A stretch of 64,000 nt of DNA from Varanus komodoensis (GCF_004798865.1 NW_025335268.1:96211136-96275135), one strand, 5' to 3'. Shown: positions 46,331 through 58,050, numbered from the stretch's first letter. Translations and numbers: made by a program. Notes: generated by a model not told the origin, from the letters alone.

Positions 46331-46687
46331 AGCTAATCTACCCCTTTGGAAGGAAAAGTTTGCATCTTTTTCCATCGGAGAACAAATAATTTAAACAAGA
46401 TCTCATTATGTCTGTCTGTCTGTCTGACCAATTTATACACAGCCTAAATAGCAGAAGCTCTCTGGGTTGTTTACACAGAACAAATTGTAAGAAAACTATT
46501 CATTGCAATTAATGCTCAGGTGATTCTGACATGAAAGTATATGTATGTACAAAGGCAAAAATGTTCTCAAGACAGAAGAGTTGTGCTTTGTTCATTTTGC
46601 CTTATATGTGGCTGAAAACAAGCATAGCCTTAAGTGCAATCTTGGAATGTGCATTTCTGGCTATACACTACAAAATCTTATGGATCC

Positions 46688-46893
46688 AGAATCATAGAAT
46701 CATAGAACAGTAGAGTTGGAAGGGGCCAAGAAGGCCACCCTGCTAATGCAGGATGCCACTTATACCATCCCACTCAGATAACTGTCTATGTTCTTCTTGA
46801 ATGGCTGTACAGTGGAAGAGCACACAACCCCTCTTGGCAACTGGTTCCACTGTCACATTGTTCTCACAGTTAAGAGAATTCTTCCTTGTGTCT
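46688..46893 (-). mobile_element. CR1 LINE 3' end
   Basis: The 3' terminal repeats appear as AGAATCATAGAATCATAGAA (ATTCTATGATTCT on the element strand). GAGTTGGAAGGGGCC, CTTCTTGAATGGCTG and TTCCACTGTCACATTGTTC follow. Classic CR1 3' UTR. Confidence 0.9.
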
Positions 46894-46938
46894 TTTTCCT
46901 TCCTTCCCTTCCCTTCCCTTCCCCTCCCTCCCTCCCAC
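46894..46938. repeat. Polypyrimidine tract (CCTTCC-type)
   Basis: TTCCTTCCTTCCCTTCCC runs next to the 5' side of the CR1 fragment. Confidence 0.85.
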
Positions 46939-48034
46939 TTTCTGACATATTAGTTCAATAATTCCAGAAAATATGGATAGAAGTTGGGCTTCTTGAAGAT
47001 TTAGTGGCTGACCCACTGAAAACCTGCAAATTTGCACTTATCTTCCCAACATCGAGTTGCACAATGTATCTATGAGAAACTGAAATTTGAAAAAAGGGGT
47101 AAATCTTGAGTGCAGATGGAAACCAATGCTCCCTAAGTCAATCCCTGTTTTCCCTGATTCTAGTGTATCACTCCTTGGAGGAAAGGAAAACTCAAAGGGG
47201 TTGGGGGTGGGGGAAACAACCATTGAAATCAAACCACTGGGATAATGCTTGGGAATGAACAATACTGTTATTTCAGCCATAGAATTTGCAGCATCTGGAT
47301 GCTAAATGTGGAGGTTTGAGTGAGAAATTGTAGATTTGATTAGGGAGCAAACATTGTCCCAGGAACCATAGAAAACTGGGGATTTCTTCCTCTGAGGACT
47401 GCTCCAGCCTCAGAAAAGAGGGCTGGAGTTCCACTCCCCTCTCCCACAGCTGGTGGGGAAAGAACTGCTGCAGCTGGCCTCTGAGGTCGGAAAAGCACCC
47501 TCAGATAGGAAGAAAGGGGGCATTTGTGGGGGCTAGAGAGGGGAGGGGCCACAATTCGAGCTGAGGCCTCTTCAGTCTCTCTCCCTCCCTTTCTGAAGTA
47601 CTCTCACTAGAAGGACAAAAAAGCCCTTTCTTCCAGCATTACCTGGACCCCTAGGCAAACATTTTGTTCCAGAAGCAACAGCAGTATGGAAAGTTGCCAG
47701 GAACTATACGAACCGCTGTTGCCATTGCTTTCATATCCCTGCCTCGGCTGATCCGGCCAGCCACTGTCTCCCTTCTCAGCCCCTTTGTTCCACCCAAAAC
47801 TGATAGGAGCCTATCAGAAATTCTTTTTCTGGGATCTCCTTGCAAAGAAGGAGTCCACCAGGAGAAAAAGTTAATCTCTTTCCCAGTCCATAACAGTGTA
47901 TAAATGGATACACAAAGCAACTCTGGGGAACCACTAGCCTTCCAGATGTTTTTAGATTGCAACTTCCATCAATCCCAAGGGCAAAAGGAAGATCACAGGT
48001 TCTCCATTCCTGTCATATTCCTTTCCAGTTCAAA
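46939..48034. other. Non-coding stretch
   Basis: Nothing firm. GGGGAACCACTAGCCTTCCAGATG...TTGCAACTTCCATCAATCCC at 47923-47985 is one arm of the palindromic repeat seen at 43482. Confidence 0.45.
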
Positions 48035-48900
48035 CATTTCCATTTATTTATTTATACTATTGCTATACACCTAAAATTCCTATGCAGTTTCCATGTAAAT
48101 GTTAAAATCACAATTAAAGTCACATTTAAAATACAATTTTAGAAACAACAACAGCAATAATGCATAAAAGGACAGGAGCAATTAAATGGTGCAGAATAGT
48201 TAATTTAATTGCAAGCCAGGGAAAGCCTGGAAGAAAAGTCCATTTTCAGGAGCCATTTGAAACATGCCACATTTTCTGCCTCTCGAACTGCGTGTGGGAC
48301 AAGGATGGGTGTCACCACCAAGAAGGTTCACTATCAAGCCATCTCATGGTGACATTCTGATAATTTTGGAATAACCAGCAAGGCCTCCTCCAATAATCTT
48401 AACAGTCAGTTGGGGACATATAAGGGAATGTAGTCTACTAATTATTTTGGTCCTTAGTTGCTTAGGGCTTCGTGTGACAATAGCACACAAGGCTCAGTAG
48501 ATAATGGGCAGCCAGTGCAGTTCTTTTAGAACAGGTCTTGTGTGAGATAGCTGGGTGTCCCGGTGAGTATAATTGCGGCAGTCAGCAGTGGATGCTGCTT
48601 CTGAACCAGGCCCAAGGGCATCCTCAGACACAATGTGTTACAGTAATCTAATTGTGAGGCTACCAGTGGATAGTTTATTCCCATCCAACCTGGGCATGGT
48701 TCACGTGCCAGCTGAAGCTGGTAGTAAGTACTCCAGGCCACTGGGTTCACCTGGGCTTTCAGTGAACAAGATGAATCCAAGATCACCTGCAAATTATCTT
48801 CACAAGGAGACCAACTGCATGCAGAACAGGCAAACAGCCCTATTCCTCGGCCTGGACTACCAACTCAAAGGGTCTCTGTCTCATCAGGATTTAGCTTCTA
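48035..48900 (-). mobile_element. Older L2-like LINE, 3' half
   Basis: Tail TTTATTTATTTATA, eroded 3' UTR, then coding remnants. The minus strand gives SQLDYCNTLCLRMPLGLVQK near 48610-48700, the L2 motif (SRLDYCNALY.GLP...L..LQ). Interrupted at about 48900 by a plus-strand L2 end and resumed at about 49366. Confidence 0.75.
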
Positions 48901-48902
48901 TT

Positions 48903-49244
48903 TACTGACTTTCATGCAAGCCCTCAGTCCTCCGTCAGCTTCACTGGCTTCCCATTGAAGCCCGGGCCCAATTCAAGGTGTTGGTTATGACCTATAAAGC
49001 CCTAAACGGCTTGGGTCCTGGCTACCTGAACGAGCGCTTACGTCCGTATATGCCCAACCGCCCCTTGAGATCTGCGGGAGAGTCTCTTCTCCAGGAACCC
49101 TCCATGAAAGAAATTAGGAGAGTAAGTACTCAGAGGAGGGCTTTTTCTGCGGGGCACCCAACCTATGGAATTCACTCCCCAAAGAGGTCCGCCTGGCACC
49201 GTCGTTACTGGTTTTTCGGCGCCAGGTAAAGACCTTTTTATTTA
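48903..49244 (+). mobile_element. Young L2-like LINE 3' end, left of gap
   Basis: Frame VLRQLHWLPIEARAQFKVLV, then ALNGLGPGYLNERLRPY and PLRSAGESLLQEPSMKEI is the C-terminal region of L2 RT. One frameshift after RRAFSA (about 49150); beyond it the LPKEVRLAPSLLVFRRQVKT block continues in another frame. Its 3' UTR falls in the gap. Confidence 0.88.
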
Positions 49245-49344
49245 NNNNNNNNNNNNNNNNNNNNNNNNNNNNNNNNNNNNNNNNNNNNNNNNNNNNNNNN
49301 NNNNNNNNNNNNNNNNNNNNNNNNNNNNNNNNNNNNNNNNNNNN
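49245..49344. other. Assembly gap (100 N)
   Basis: 100 N replacing the 3' UTR and terminal hairpin of the L2 copy. TAGAAATGCTATAATC right after the gap is the expected L2 tail. Confidence 0.99.
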
Positions 49345-49370
49345 TAGAAATGCTATAATCATCATCATCA
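49345..49370 (+). mobile_element. Tail of the young L2-like LINE, right of gap
   Basis: TAGAAATGCTATAATCATCATC corresponds to the sequence following the terminal hairpin in the 6340-6437 copy. Confidence 0.7.
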
Positions 49371-50000
49371 TCTAGTCACTAATTCAGAATGTGCACAACT
49401 TGTCCTGATTCAGATCTCAGAGAGAAAAAGAAGTGGATGACATCAGACACCTTGCCCCAAATCTCTTGAGGACTGCTCCCAATGGCTTCCCATAGATAAT
49501 AAATATCTCTGGGGACAAGGCACACCCTGTAGCACTCTACATTCCAGCTGTCATGGGCCCACTTTGAGACTGACCTGGGAAGTATGTCAACCACTGTGAG
49601 ACAGTGCCTCCAGCTGCCAACTCACACAAGCAGTCCAGGAGGATACCGTGGTCAGTGGTATCACAAGGCACTCACGGAGTGGTCCAGAAGAAGTTTCAGG
49701 GTTGCACTCCACTGTCTCTCTCCCAGTGGAGCAAAGTGAATTTCATCCCCAAACTGGGCCTGAGTCCAGGCTTAGAATGGATCCAGGTAATCAGTTTCAT
49801 TCAAGAACTCCAGCAGCTGAGATGCCGCCACTCTCTCAAGCACCTTACTCAGGAATGGGACATGTATGACTGGATGATTGCTGGCAAGGATCTTTGGATC
49901 CAGGAGTGGTCACCCCACTGCTTCCTCCAAGGCAGCTGGGATCGCACCATCATGTGGCGGTGCATCCCCCACACCCCGATCTATGTGTTCAGTTTGCTCC
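49371..50000 (-). mobile_element. Older L2-like LINE, reverse-transcriptase part
   Basis: Antisense of the L2 RT region between the DL.AAFDTIDH and LKEAVV.PLLKK blocks. Plus-strand words such as CAGTGGTATCACAAGGCACTC, CCCAGTGGAGC and AGCACCTTACTCAGGAATGGGAC are its complement. The 228-codon plus-strand frame here is therefore antisense to a transposon, not a gene. Confidence 0.75.
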
Positions 50001-51619
50001 CTAACCAGATCTACCATTTCTCACTTAAACCTCCGCATTTAGCACTGTGTGTTCTCTCTTCCATTTATTCTCTCCTGCTTCTGTATTTACTCCAGTGTTG
50101 TGGTACATCTTGTTCTTGGGCTCAGCTGTGTACAGAGGGATGGAACAATCCCTTTTGCAAGTTGATGCCAGTTCCTCACATCTATATTATCTCTCCACTT
50201 CCATTTGTAGGGTGCAACTGGTACAGGTATGATTTCCTGAAATCCATCCTATTTACACCCCCGTGTAGTTCACTACATAATCCTTCCTGATCTTGGCTGC
50301 TAATATGTTACGGGATATTTGTGGCCTGCTGTCACATCCCTCACTGACTCATTGTTCCCATAAACAGCACTTTTACAATCTATCTTTGTAAATTATCCTC
50401 TCCAGCCCCCTCAGTCACTATATGATCTCTTTGCTCCAGCATCTCTCACTATGAAGGATGCCAAACATTTGGCAAATTTGTACCGACCCTTGAAATGTTG
50501 AGAACCTGAGTGGGTTGAAAGCCATCTATGAGAAAGTGGGGCTTTATAAAGGTAATGAAGGAAGGTGATTACAGCTGTCAGAAAGATGGAAAACCCATAG
50601 ATGATGATGCCACTCATAATGAATGGGCCCAGCTCTAATGTGTGGGTATTTTTCCGGTGAATTGTGGCATGGAACCCAATCTAACATTCTAGATTTAGCT
50701 AGAGGGAGGACTAGAGAGAGGGCAAGCTAAGCAAGCACATCCACATGTCTTTAAAATTTTAGAACAGAGCCTCTTATGCTCTGTTTTACCAAGCCTTCCA
50801 GTGCGCCACTTCAAACATGACAATTTATTACTTATATTAAAAAGATTTACAGGGGCCCCTCTGCATGTAGCAAATGTATACTTGAAAATTGTATATTTGA
50901 AAACAATATATAAATGTATACTTGAAAAATACTTGCATTTTGGAAATCCTCCTCACACAGCTGCCATTTAAGCTTGCTGTTCCTTGACCTTACGAACTAG
51001 ATAGGAGCACCCCTTTCTGAATTCAAACCTTGGCAACTCCAGAACCTACCATTGTGATCAGTGCTGGCTTCCAAGTTTTTGAGGGCCCTTGGGCAAAACA
51101 ACTTCAATAGGCCTTCTTGATGTTCCAGTTTATCATCGCTACCAGAAGCAGTTGCATCAATTGCTCATCCTTTCCACCCTCATCTTTCTCTGGCCTGCTA
51201 TGAAGAGGCAGGTGAGCAAGCAACAGAAGAGAAGCAACTATAGGAAGCTGTTGCCAATGGGACCCTGCTGAAGTGAAGGCCCTTAGCAGTGACCCAGCTA
51301 TGCCTGCCTTTGATGCCAGCCCTGAGTGTCATTGCTGCATCACTATTCTAGCCAAAGGACACCTTGAATTGGCCATTTGAAACCCCCTGTCGGAAGAATG
51401 CCCCATACACATAGTTCAAGTATTATTGGTAAATGATTGATCAATGATTGATTGCACTTTTAAATCACCCAATAATGTAAGTTCTTTGACTGGTGTATAA
51501 AGCATTGACAATCCAGAATGTAAACAATGAAACAATAATGAATTGTTTCAATGAATAAAACCCACAATGAATAAAACCAACACATAATAAAGTCAAGGTA
51601 CAACATGCCAATGGAGGTT

Positions 51620-51620
<1 letters not shown>
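50001..51620. other. Non-coding stretch
   Basis: Nothing recognised except a short duplication of AATGTATACTTGAAAA (about 50873 and 50914). Confidence 0.45.
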
Positions 51621-51666
<46 letters not shown>

Positions 51667-51667
51667 G
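51621..51667. repeat. (TTTC)n microsatellite
   Basis: About eleven TTTC units; yields the KKERKKERK peptide on the minus strand. Confidence 0.95.
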
Positions 51668-52109
51668 ATGCTTGGTGTGGGACGGGGGCAAATTTACAGG
51701 AAAAAAGCAGCTGGGTGGAAAGTTTAACCTTCCTGTCTATGTCCACTGGGCCTGATCGAATTTGATAGCTCTCATGATCACATCAGAATGTTAGGATCAT
51801 GCACAAGCTATGCAGCCATGTGTGAAGAAAAAGCATGGGGGAATCTGCTGCTTGGTTCTCTCTGGTCTGAAGTAAAATAAAGACTTTTGACCTAGTAATC
51901 CCTGGATGAGTTGGTCTGCTGGCTGGGGATGATAGGAGTTGTAAGCTAACATACTTGGAGGGAGCAGGTTAAATTGGAGCAGGTTAAATCAGCTCTTTTC
52001 TGCATTGAACAGAAAGGAAATTGAGGTCAAACAGACCTACCAAAGTCACCAAAAATGCTTGCAGTAAAGCAGGGCATTTTGGTCTGTAATGTTATGTACA
52101 GTTATCTTA
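51668..52109. other. Non-coding stretch with palindrome arm
   Basis: GCTGGCTGGGGATGATAGGAGTTGTAAGC at 51919-51947 is an arm of the palindromic repeat at 43482. The remainder is unrecognised. Confidence 0.45.
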
Positions 52110-52175
52110 GGATAAGCCTTACTGAGCATTCTAGGACTTACTTCTGAGTAAACAGGCATATGATTGTTCTGTCAG
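52110..52175. repeat. Type A MITE-like repeat copy
   Basis: GGACTTACTTCTGAGTAAACAGGCATATGATTG is a well-kept arm. Confidence 0.65.
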
Positions 52176-52407
52176 TCTTCCAGGTTCATGGCTGGCATTT
52201 CTGCTTCTTTAGTTATTCTATTTCATGCTCTTGATGGTCACAAATCAGTGGAAAGTACTCAGAAATTTGTAACAAATGAGCAAACATGTCTAATCGACCC
52301 TTTTAATTTTTTTTCTGGCTCAGGCAGGATGCATGCTTGGAGGGCAATGGTGTGCTACCTGATCTCCTTTCTTTACATCTGAAGATTATAGCAAATATAA
52401 ATGAGCT

Positions 52408-52475
52408 CCGCTGCAATCCTACGCCCATTTAGCTGAGAATAAAGACCATTGAATGCAATGAGGGTTCTGTGTTTC
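52408..52475. repeat. Type A MITE-like repeat copy
   Basis: GCTGCAATCCTACGCCCATTTAGCTGAGAATAAAGACCATTGAATGCAATGAGG shows one arm and the central ATTGAATTCAATG-like axis. Confidence 0.65.
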
Positions 52476-53404
52476 GCCATTCATCTGGGCTTGCACCAAG
52501 GTAGGTGAACAGAGCACGACTGCATCAGCCACCTTGTTTTTATTTGCTTAACGAGCTAGCTAACTTATTATAGTTTTAAAGGCACAACCCCAAACCCCTC
52601 CAAATCCATAGGATTATGGGCATTCTGTGGAGCACAAAGATAGGCACTGAAAGTGTTTGGAGACATGTCTCCACACTTTGCACCTTTTGCTTTCACTTCT
52701 CCAGTTCTTGGTGGGGGTGGGGGAAGGTAGGGAAAGGGCTTGAGTGACTGGTGGGTCTAATTATAGGCTGCACTTTACCAACCACTGGACTTGGGAACGG
52801 GGCAAGGATGGGACCATGAGATGAACATTCTTCTAGTACTACCAGTCTTAACTAGGAAAAAAATCTCTTAAACCTGTTTCAGTCATTGTAACTGCCCAGC
52901 CCCTGCCCCTTTGCTTCTGGAACTTTTTAGGTTTCTTGTTTCTGTGCCTGGACAACTCTACACTTTCATACATTTGGTCCCTCCCACAAATAAACTGGAA
53001 GATGAAGGGAAGGGAGAAAAGTCACCAAACTCCTTTGCTAAATTTAAGGATTCCCTTTCTACATAAACTACTGCACCTATTCTTCTGAAAACTTGCAGGG
53101 CAATCTCTCTGCTATCTCATATTTTCAGAAGAATAGTCCACGAGGGGATTGGTGTGTCCTTTTTTCTTTCTTTTTGGCCCTTGCACAAAAATCCTAGAAC
53201 CTATTTGTATGGAACTTGGTGGGCTTGTTCCTCTCAGAAGAAACAAATATCTGTCCAAATTTCATCCAATTCTGCCAAGAAATAAAAAGTTATTCCACTT
53301 TCCTTTAAAAGAAAAAAAGTGTGTACCACAAAATGACAACTCCCATTTTTCCATGCATAATCTAAAGGGTTGCAAATTTCACCCATGGGTGTGCCTGGTC
53401 CCTA
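52476..53404. other. Non-coding stretch
   Basis: No repeat or gene recognised; the 104-codon frame at 53149 has no family resemblance. Confidence 0.45.
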
Positions 53405-53684
53405 CTCTACTCTTTTTGGTGCCAGGGAAAAAACTTTTGAATGCCCAGTATTTTAATAATTGACGTTTAATCTCAACTTTTTAACTGTATTTTATCTTAT
53501 ATTGCTGCAGTACTTCTGGACCAATTTAATTGCAGTTGCTGTGGGTCTATTATTGCTGTTTTATTTTGGGTTAATGTTTTATTGTTTATTATATATTGCT
53601 TTGGTTTTTGTTATATATTCTTTTTAACTACCAGACAGACTTTTGGCTATTGGACAGCACAGAAAGGAAATAAATAAATAGGAA
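53405..53684 (+). mobile_element. L2-like LINE 3' end
   Basis: TTTTTGGTGCCAGGGAAAAAAC is the end of the RT frame (VFRHQAKTFL region). A T-rich 3' UTR follows and GGACAGCACAGAAAGGAAATAAATAAATAGG at the tail. Confidence 0.72.
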
Positions 53685-54249
53685 ACACATGATTGCCAAT
53701 TATTTGATTTTCTATGAAAATCAGTGCAGGCATAAAGCCTCAGCTTTCTGAACCTTGAAACAGGTTTGATGCATTAATTGAAGCAGGTGACTTCAAAATT
53801 GCTTTGAAAAGAATCAAGCTATTTTCCAAAATGCCACAGTGGGGACTAAGTTGAATATCATGGCTAATGCATTCCTGTACTATCAATAGAACTGTCACTT
53901 TTGGAGAAGCTGAAGAGCCAAGTCTGTCCCAGCAAAGAGTTATCAAACCTACTTTGCAGGCCACAAAGAAAAGTAACTAATACCCCTCTCCCTTCTACCA
54001 TTTATGGTTGTGTTGATAGCAATGCTACATCAAGGCTCCAATGCCTATCATCTGTAGATGTGATCAGTCTCTCCTGGATTCTTAGAAATGATAGTTCTTA
54101 AATTTATCTTGTGATAGTGAATCCTGTGGCACGTGAACACATAAATAGCAGGTTACCTTGCTTAGTCTGAAAATTTATGACCTCATTCATGTCACCTTTG
54201 TGCAGACTTTGATATGGATTTTTTCCCTTGAAAACCATTGATGTAGCAA
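53685..54249. other. Non-coding stretch
   Basis: Nothing recognised. Confidence 0.45.
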
Positions 54250-54476
54250 ATTCAGGTCACTGGAGAAAACAATAATGCTAGGGAAAGTCGAAGGCAGAAG
54301 AGGAGGACCACTACTGGATGGATGGATTCCGTAAAGAAAGCCACAGCCTCGCGTTTACAAGGGCTGGGCAGGGCAGTCAAGGACAGGATGTTTGGCAGGA
54401 CTTTCATCCACAGATCACCATAAGTCGGAGATGACTTGATGGCATGTAGCAACAACAAGCAGAATCAAGACTCAGA
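54250..54476 (+). mobile_element. BovB (RTE) LINE C terminus and 3' end
   Basis: TCACTGGAGAAAACAATAATG then GGGAAAGTCGAAGGCAGAAG encodes the RTE-BovB C-terminal IMLGKVEG motif. The 3' end ATAAGTCGGAGATGACTTGATGGCA...TAGCAACAACAA is the BovB/Sauria-SINE type tail. Several breaks in frame. Confidence 0.8.
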
Positions 54477-55020
54477 GGTGCAGAGCCACAGTTTTGTTTT
54501 GTTTTTTAGTTATTAGCAGGAACAATGATGTCATCCACCACCCCCACTTAGATCTTCCTACTTTCCTTGAGCTTAGCTGCAGTTCATCCAGTAGCTGAGG
54601 GAGGGAGGGGAAGAGCTACTTTCCCAGCAGCAAGATGCTATTGCCTGTTGTAATGCAAAGTAGCTTGGTCTTGAATGGTCAGTTAAGACCCATTAGTTCC
54701 TGGTGGAAATACCACCAGAACTGGTTGTTGGTCTAGACCAATACAGATGCCTGTATATTTAGACTCTTCTTGGGGGCATGGCCATGAGGATGGTCATAAA
54801 GAGTGTCTGCACTTCCATATTTACTAGTAGACCACTGCTGAAAAGTCTGGGCCAAACATTGGTCATAGAATCAGATAATCGATGGGCAGGAGAGAATTTT
54901 CACTCTGTGATGATGCAATTTATGTACCTTGTTTTCTTTAGAAGCCATGCTACTCTTTGGACTGCTCTTCTCCTCTGGGTATTGGAAAGAGGCATGAATA
55001 GCAGAAAGGAAAGATGAATT
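54477..55020. other. Non-coding stretch
   Basis: Nothing recognised. Confidence 0.4.
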
Positions 55021-55024
55021 GTGT

Positions 55025-55335
55025 ACCTGGGACAACACTGCATTGGAGAAAAGGCACAGCTTGACTTGATTGTCAATAACTAGAACACTTAACTCAAGTT
55101 GCAACAAATTGGATTCAGACTAGATATCAGGGAAAAAATTCTAACTGTCAGAGCAATATGGCAGTGGAATCATTTGCCTAGAGAGGTTGTAGACTCTCCC
55201 CCACTAGAGGCATTCAAGGTGAAACTGGACAGTCATTTGAGTGGGATGGTGAAACACAGTGACCTGCACCAGCAGTGGGTGGGACCTGATGGCCTTCTTG
55301 GCCCCTTTCAACTGTACTATTCTGTGATTCTATAG
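55025..55335 (+). mobile_element. CR1 LINE 3' end
   Basis: ACTAGATATCAGGGAAAAAATTC, GTGGAATCATTTGCCTAGAGAGG, GGCATTCAAG and TGATGGCCTTCTTGGCCCC lead to TATTCTGTGATTCTATAG. This is the complete CR1 3' UTR with its terminal octamer-type repeats. Confidence 0.92.
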
Positions 55336-56480
55336 ATAAAATGAAGCTGGGAACTAATCTGGGAAGGCTTGTCAGAAGAGAGACAGCTTTAACTCCTCCT
55401 TCAAGGTAGCAATCTGGGATATCTAACACATCTGACAGGCCATTCCATAGTTTAGGAGTAGCCCCTGAGTGAGTCCTCTGGATTGTCGATATTAATCTTG
55501 CAGAAGCAGGCTTCAGAAGATTGTCCTAGAGGAACTTAGCAGGTAAGGCAGAATATATGAGCAAAGGTGTTCCTGAAGGGATTTTTGATGTGAGCTATGA
55601 AGGATGTTAACTTGTACTGCATCTGGAAACGTATTGACAGCGATATATTGGTGATATATTGGTGATATCTGGTCTCTCCATGTTGTCCCAGAGACCAACC
55701 TGGCTGCCATATTTTGAACTAGTTGCAGTTTCCACAGTAGGCACAAAAATAGCCCTGTGTACAGTGCATTGCAGAAACTGATCCTTGAAGTTACCAGCAC
55801 AGGCCCTACTGTTTTCAGGTCATTTCCTCCCAGAAGGGATGCAGTTGGTGAATAACCCAAAGCTAATAAGAAACACTCTCAGCCACAGATTCTATCTATG
55901 GTAACATCTGAAATGCTGGGTCAAACAGTACCCACAAACTGCATAAGCAGTCTTTCAGGAGAAGTACAATCCCCTCTAGAACTAGTTGACACACCTCTAA
56001 TCCTGGATTTTAACCTTTAACAGCAAGCACTTCCATTTTGTCTGGAGTCAGCTTCCATTTGTTTTTCTGCATCCTGCCCATCCAGCGTCAGGCAGTCATT
56101 CAGACACTGCCTCTAGAAGTAGCAGCAGATGTTGGTGTGGAGAAATGGATCTGGAAGTCATTGGCATATTGATAACACCCAGTGCCACTTCTCTCAATTA
56201 TCTGTAGCAGCTCCATGTAGAAACAGCATTGCTTCATGTTAAGCAGCATTGGAGACAAAATGGAGCCCTGTGGGACTTTTGAGGCTCCACAAGTCAGCTC
56301 CTTCTTAGAGCAGAGACTGTCTCCAAGCATCACCATCTGGAACCAAGCTGAGAGGCTGCAAGGCAGTGCCCCCATTTCCCCACTTCCTCAGGTAATCCAG
56401 AAGGATGTTCTGGTTGATAGTAGCAAAGGCTGCTGACAGAAACTAACAGGGACACACTCCCTCTGTCAATTCTGAGTCAG
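55336..56480 (-). mobile_element. L2-like LINE, RT and C-terminal region
   Basis: Minus strand gives VPQGSILSPMLLN and YANDFQIHFST (RT box with YADD altered to YAND) at 56190-56330. VTSRISFCNALYTGLFLCLL and LQLVQNMAARLVSGTTWRDQ follow at 55650-55800, the L2 C-terminal motifs. About 1.1 kb, several frame breaks, so fairly old. It abuts the 3' end of the CR1 copy. Confidence 0.88.
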
Positions 56481-57149
56481 AAATCGGTTCTCCTCCCCAT
56501 CCTAAAGCATATTAGCCATTATCAGATCCTACCCTCACAGCTTCAGTTTGTTTTCTTCCTCCAGTAAAGATTGATGTTTGGTTTGAAAAGAATGAAATCA
56601 AGACACTTTGGGGTCTTAAAATCCACCCATATTCTTCCATGGAAGATTGATCTGATGCTTCATGATGCAATTGCACCAACATTTATTTCTAGTTTCCCCT
56701 GCCAATAGTATCTGAAGACAGGGAATGTGGAGCTGGGATGGTAGCCGAGTGACTGATGACCTTCTTGGGTGGTACTACTTTGGGCAAAAAGACAGGTGTG
56801 ATGATGACAGGAAGCACAGGTGTGGGAAGATGATGCCAATGATGCGGGTGCAAAGGACAGGGACATCAGAAAGGTAGAAGATGATAGACGCTTGTGTCAT
56901 CACCAACTTTTCCTCTTAGCCTCTTGCTGAACCCAATTACCTTAACTGAAAAGAACGTGTTGTAATATGACAGAGTTTTCACTTTGATTAAAGACCTCCA
57001 GCCTCTTTTGCAGGTGGCACATCTCATAATTCATTGTGGAGATGGCTGAATTTTATAACCAATGATAGGCTGAGTTCTTTCTTCTCTCATTCTTTCCCTC
57101 CCTTTTTCTCTCTCTCTTCCTTCCCTGCATCCACTTTCCAGTCAAGACC
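56481..57149. other. Non-coding stretch
   Basis: Nothing recognised; pyrimidine-rich around 57080-57125. Confidence 0.45.
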
Positions 57150-57500
57150 AAACTGGGTTTAACTAGGCCTGAATAATTTAAGAGAGTTATTATGCTCCTG
57201 TGTTTTTCCCTTACTGTCAACTGTAAAATCCATACAGTAGCTTCGGGAAATGGGGGTAATTTGAATTGATAATAGGAAGCTCTGGAAAAAGTCATCTATT
57301 GCTGTGCAATGGTGGAGCAGATGCGTGCTAAATCTTGTATAATGAAAGAATATGCCGATGTCAATTATGTAAGAAAACGACTTTACAGTGGTTTGAGGCA
57401 ATGGGTTAGCATTCTGCCCGATATTATCACATAAAGAAACACCCATCAAAACCTCTCATAAATATGGAACGGCAAGTAAGATTACATTATAAATTTGAAT
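57150..57500. promoter_or_regulatory. Candidate conserved non-coding element
   Basis: Long repeat-free stretch with GAATAATTTAAG, GTTATTATGC, AATTGATAATAGG, GTCAATTATGTAAG, GATATTATCAC and CATAAATATGG, with isolated CpGs kept. Looks like developmental enhancer sequence. Confidence 0.35.
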
Positions 57501-57954
57501 GTTATGAATGTGTATGAGCAAGACAGATAGAGGCAGGGAAGAAGCCCACCTCATAACTGAATAGTAAAGAAGGACTGTATTTCAGCATTTACATAGGGGC
57601 ATTAAGAAGAGTATGAAGAAGGCGGCAAAAACCTCCAGCACTGTGATATTCCAGTGTTACCAAAATACACTTCTTGAAGTTGGTCTCTTCACGTAGGCCT
57701 TGTTAATAGTGAACTAGAAGTGGCAAAAGTAGAAGAGGATTGGCAGTCACTGACACATTGGTGTAACATATAAAATTGACATTTGGCTCTGACTTGGTTG
57801 TGGGCCTTCCCATCCTTTGGTTTCAAATGGTTCTGCTATTCATGACACTGGCAAGATTTTGAGAATCTTCTCTGTTGGTGGAGAGCCTATCGCTGGAAGA
57901 AGTCACTTTGCACCAATAGGCCTAACTGCTGATGTTTTAAAACGTTAAATTGTT
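57501..57954. other. Non-coding stretch
   Basis: Nothing recognised. Confidence 0.45.
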
Positions 57955-57957
57955 AAT

Positions 57958-58050
57958 ATCACAGTGCAATCCTATACATATTTATCCAGAAGTATCCCCT
58001 TAAGCCTGAATCATATTCTCATTTGCCTGGAAGTAAGGCCTGTGAAACTT
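57958..58050. repeat. Type A MITE-like repeat, full length
   Basis: CACAGTGCAATCCTATACATATTTATCCAGAAGTA at one end and TTGCCTGGAAGTAAGGCCTG toward the other. Confidence 0.65.

Noticed and set aside
49604-50290. 228-codon plus-strand frame, the longest in the window
   Set aside because: It is largely the antisense of an L2-type reverse-transcriptase region, has no domain of its own, and lies in a nested repeat.
51465-51746. Lys/Arg-rich frame (KKERKKERK)
   Set aside because: Produced by a TTTC microsatellite.
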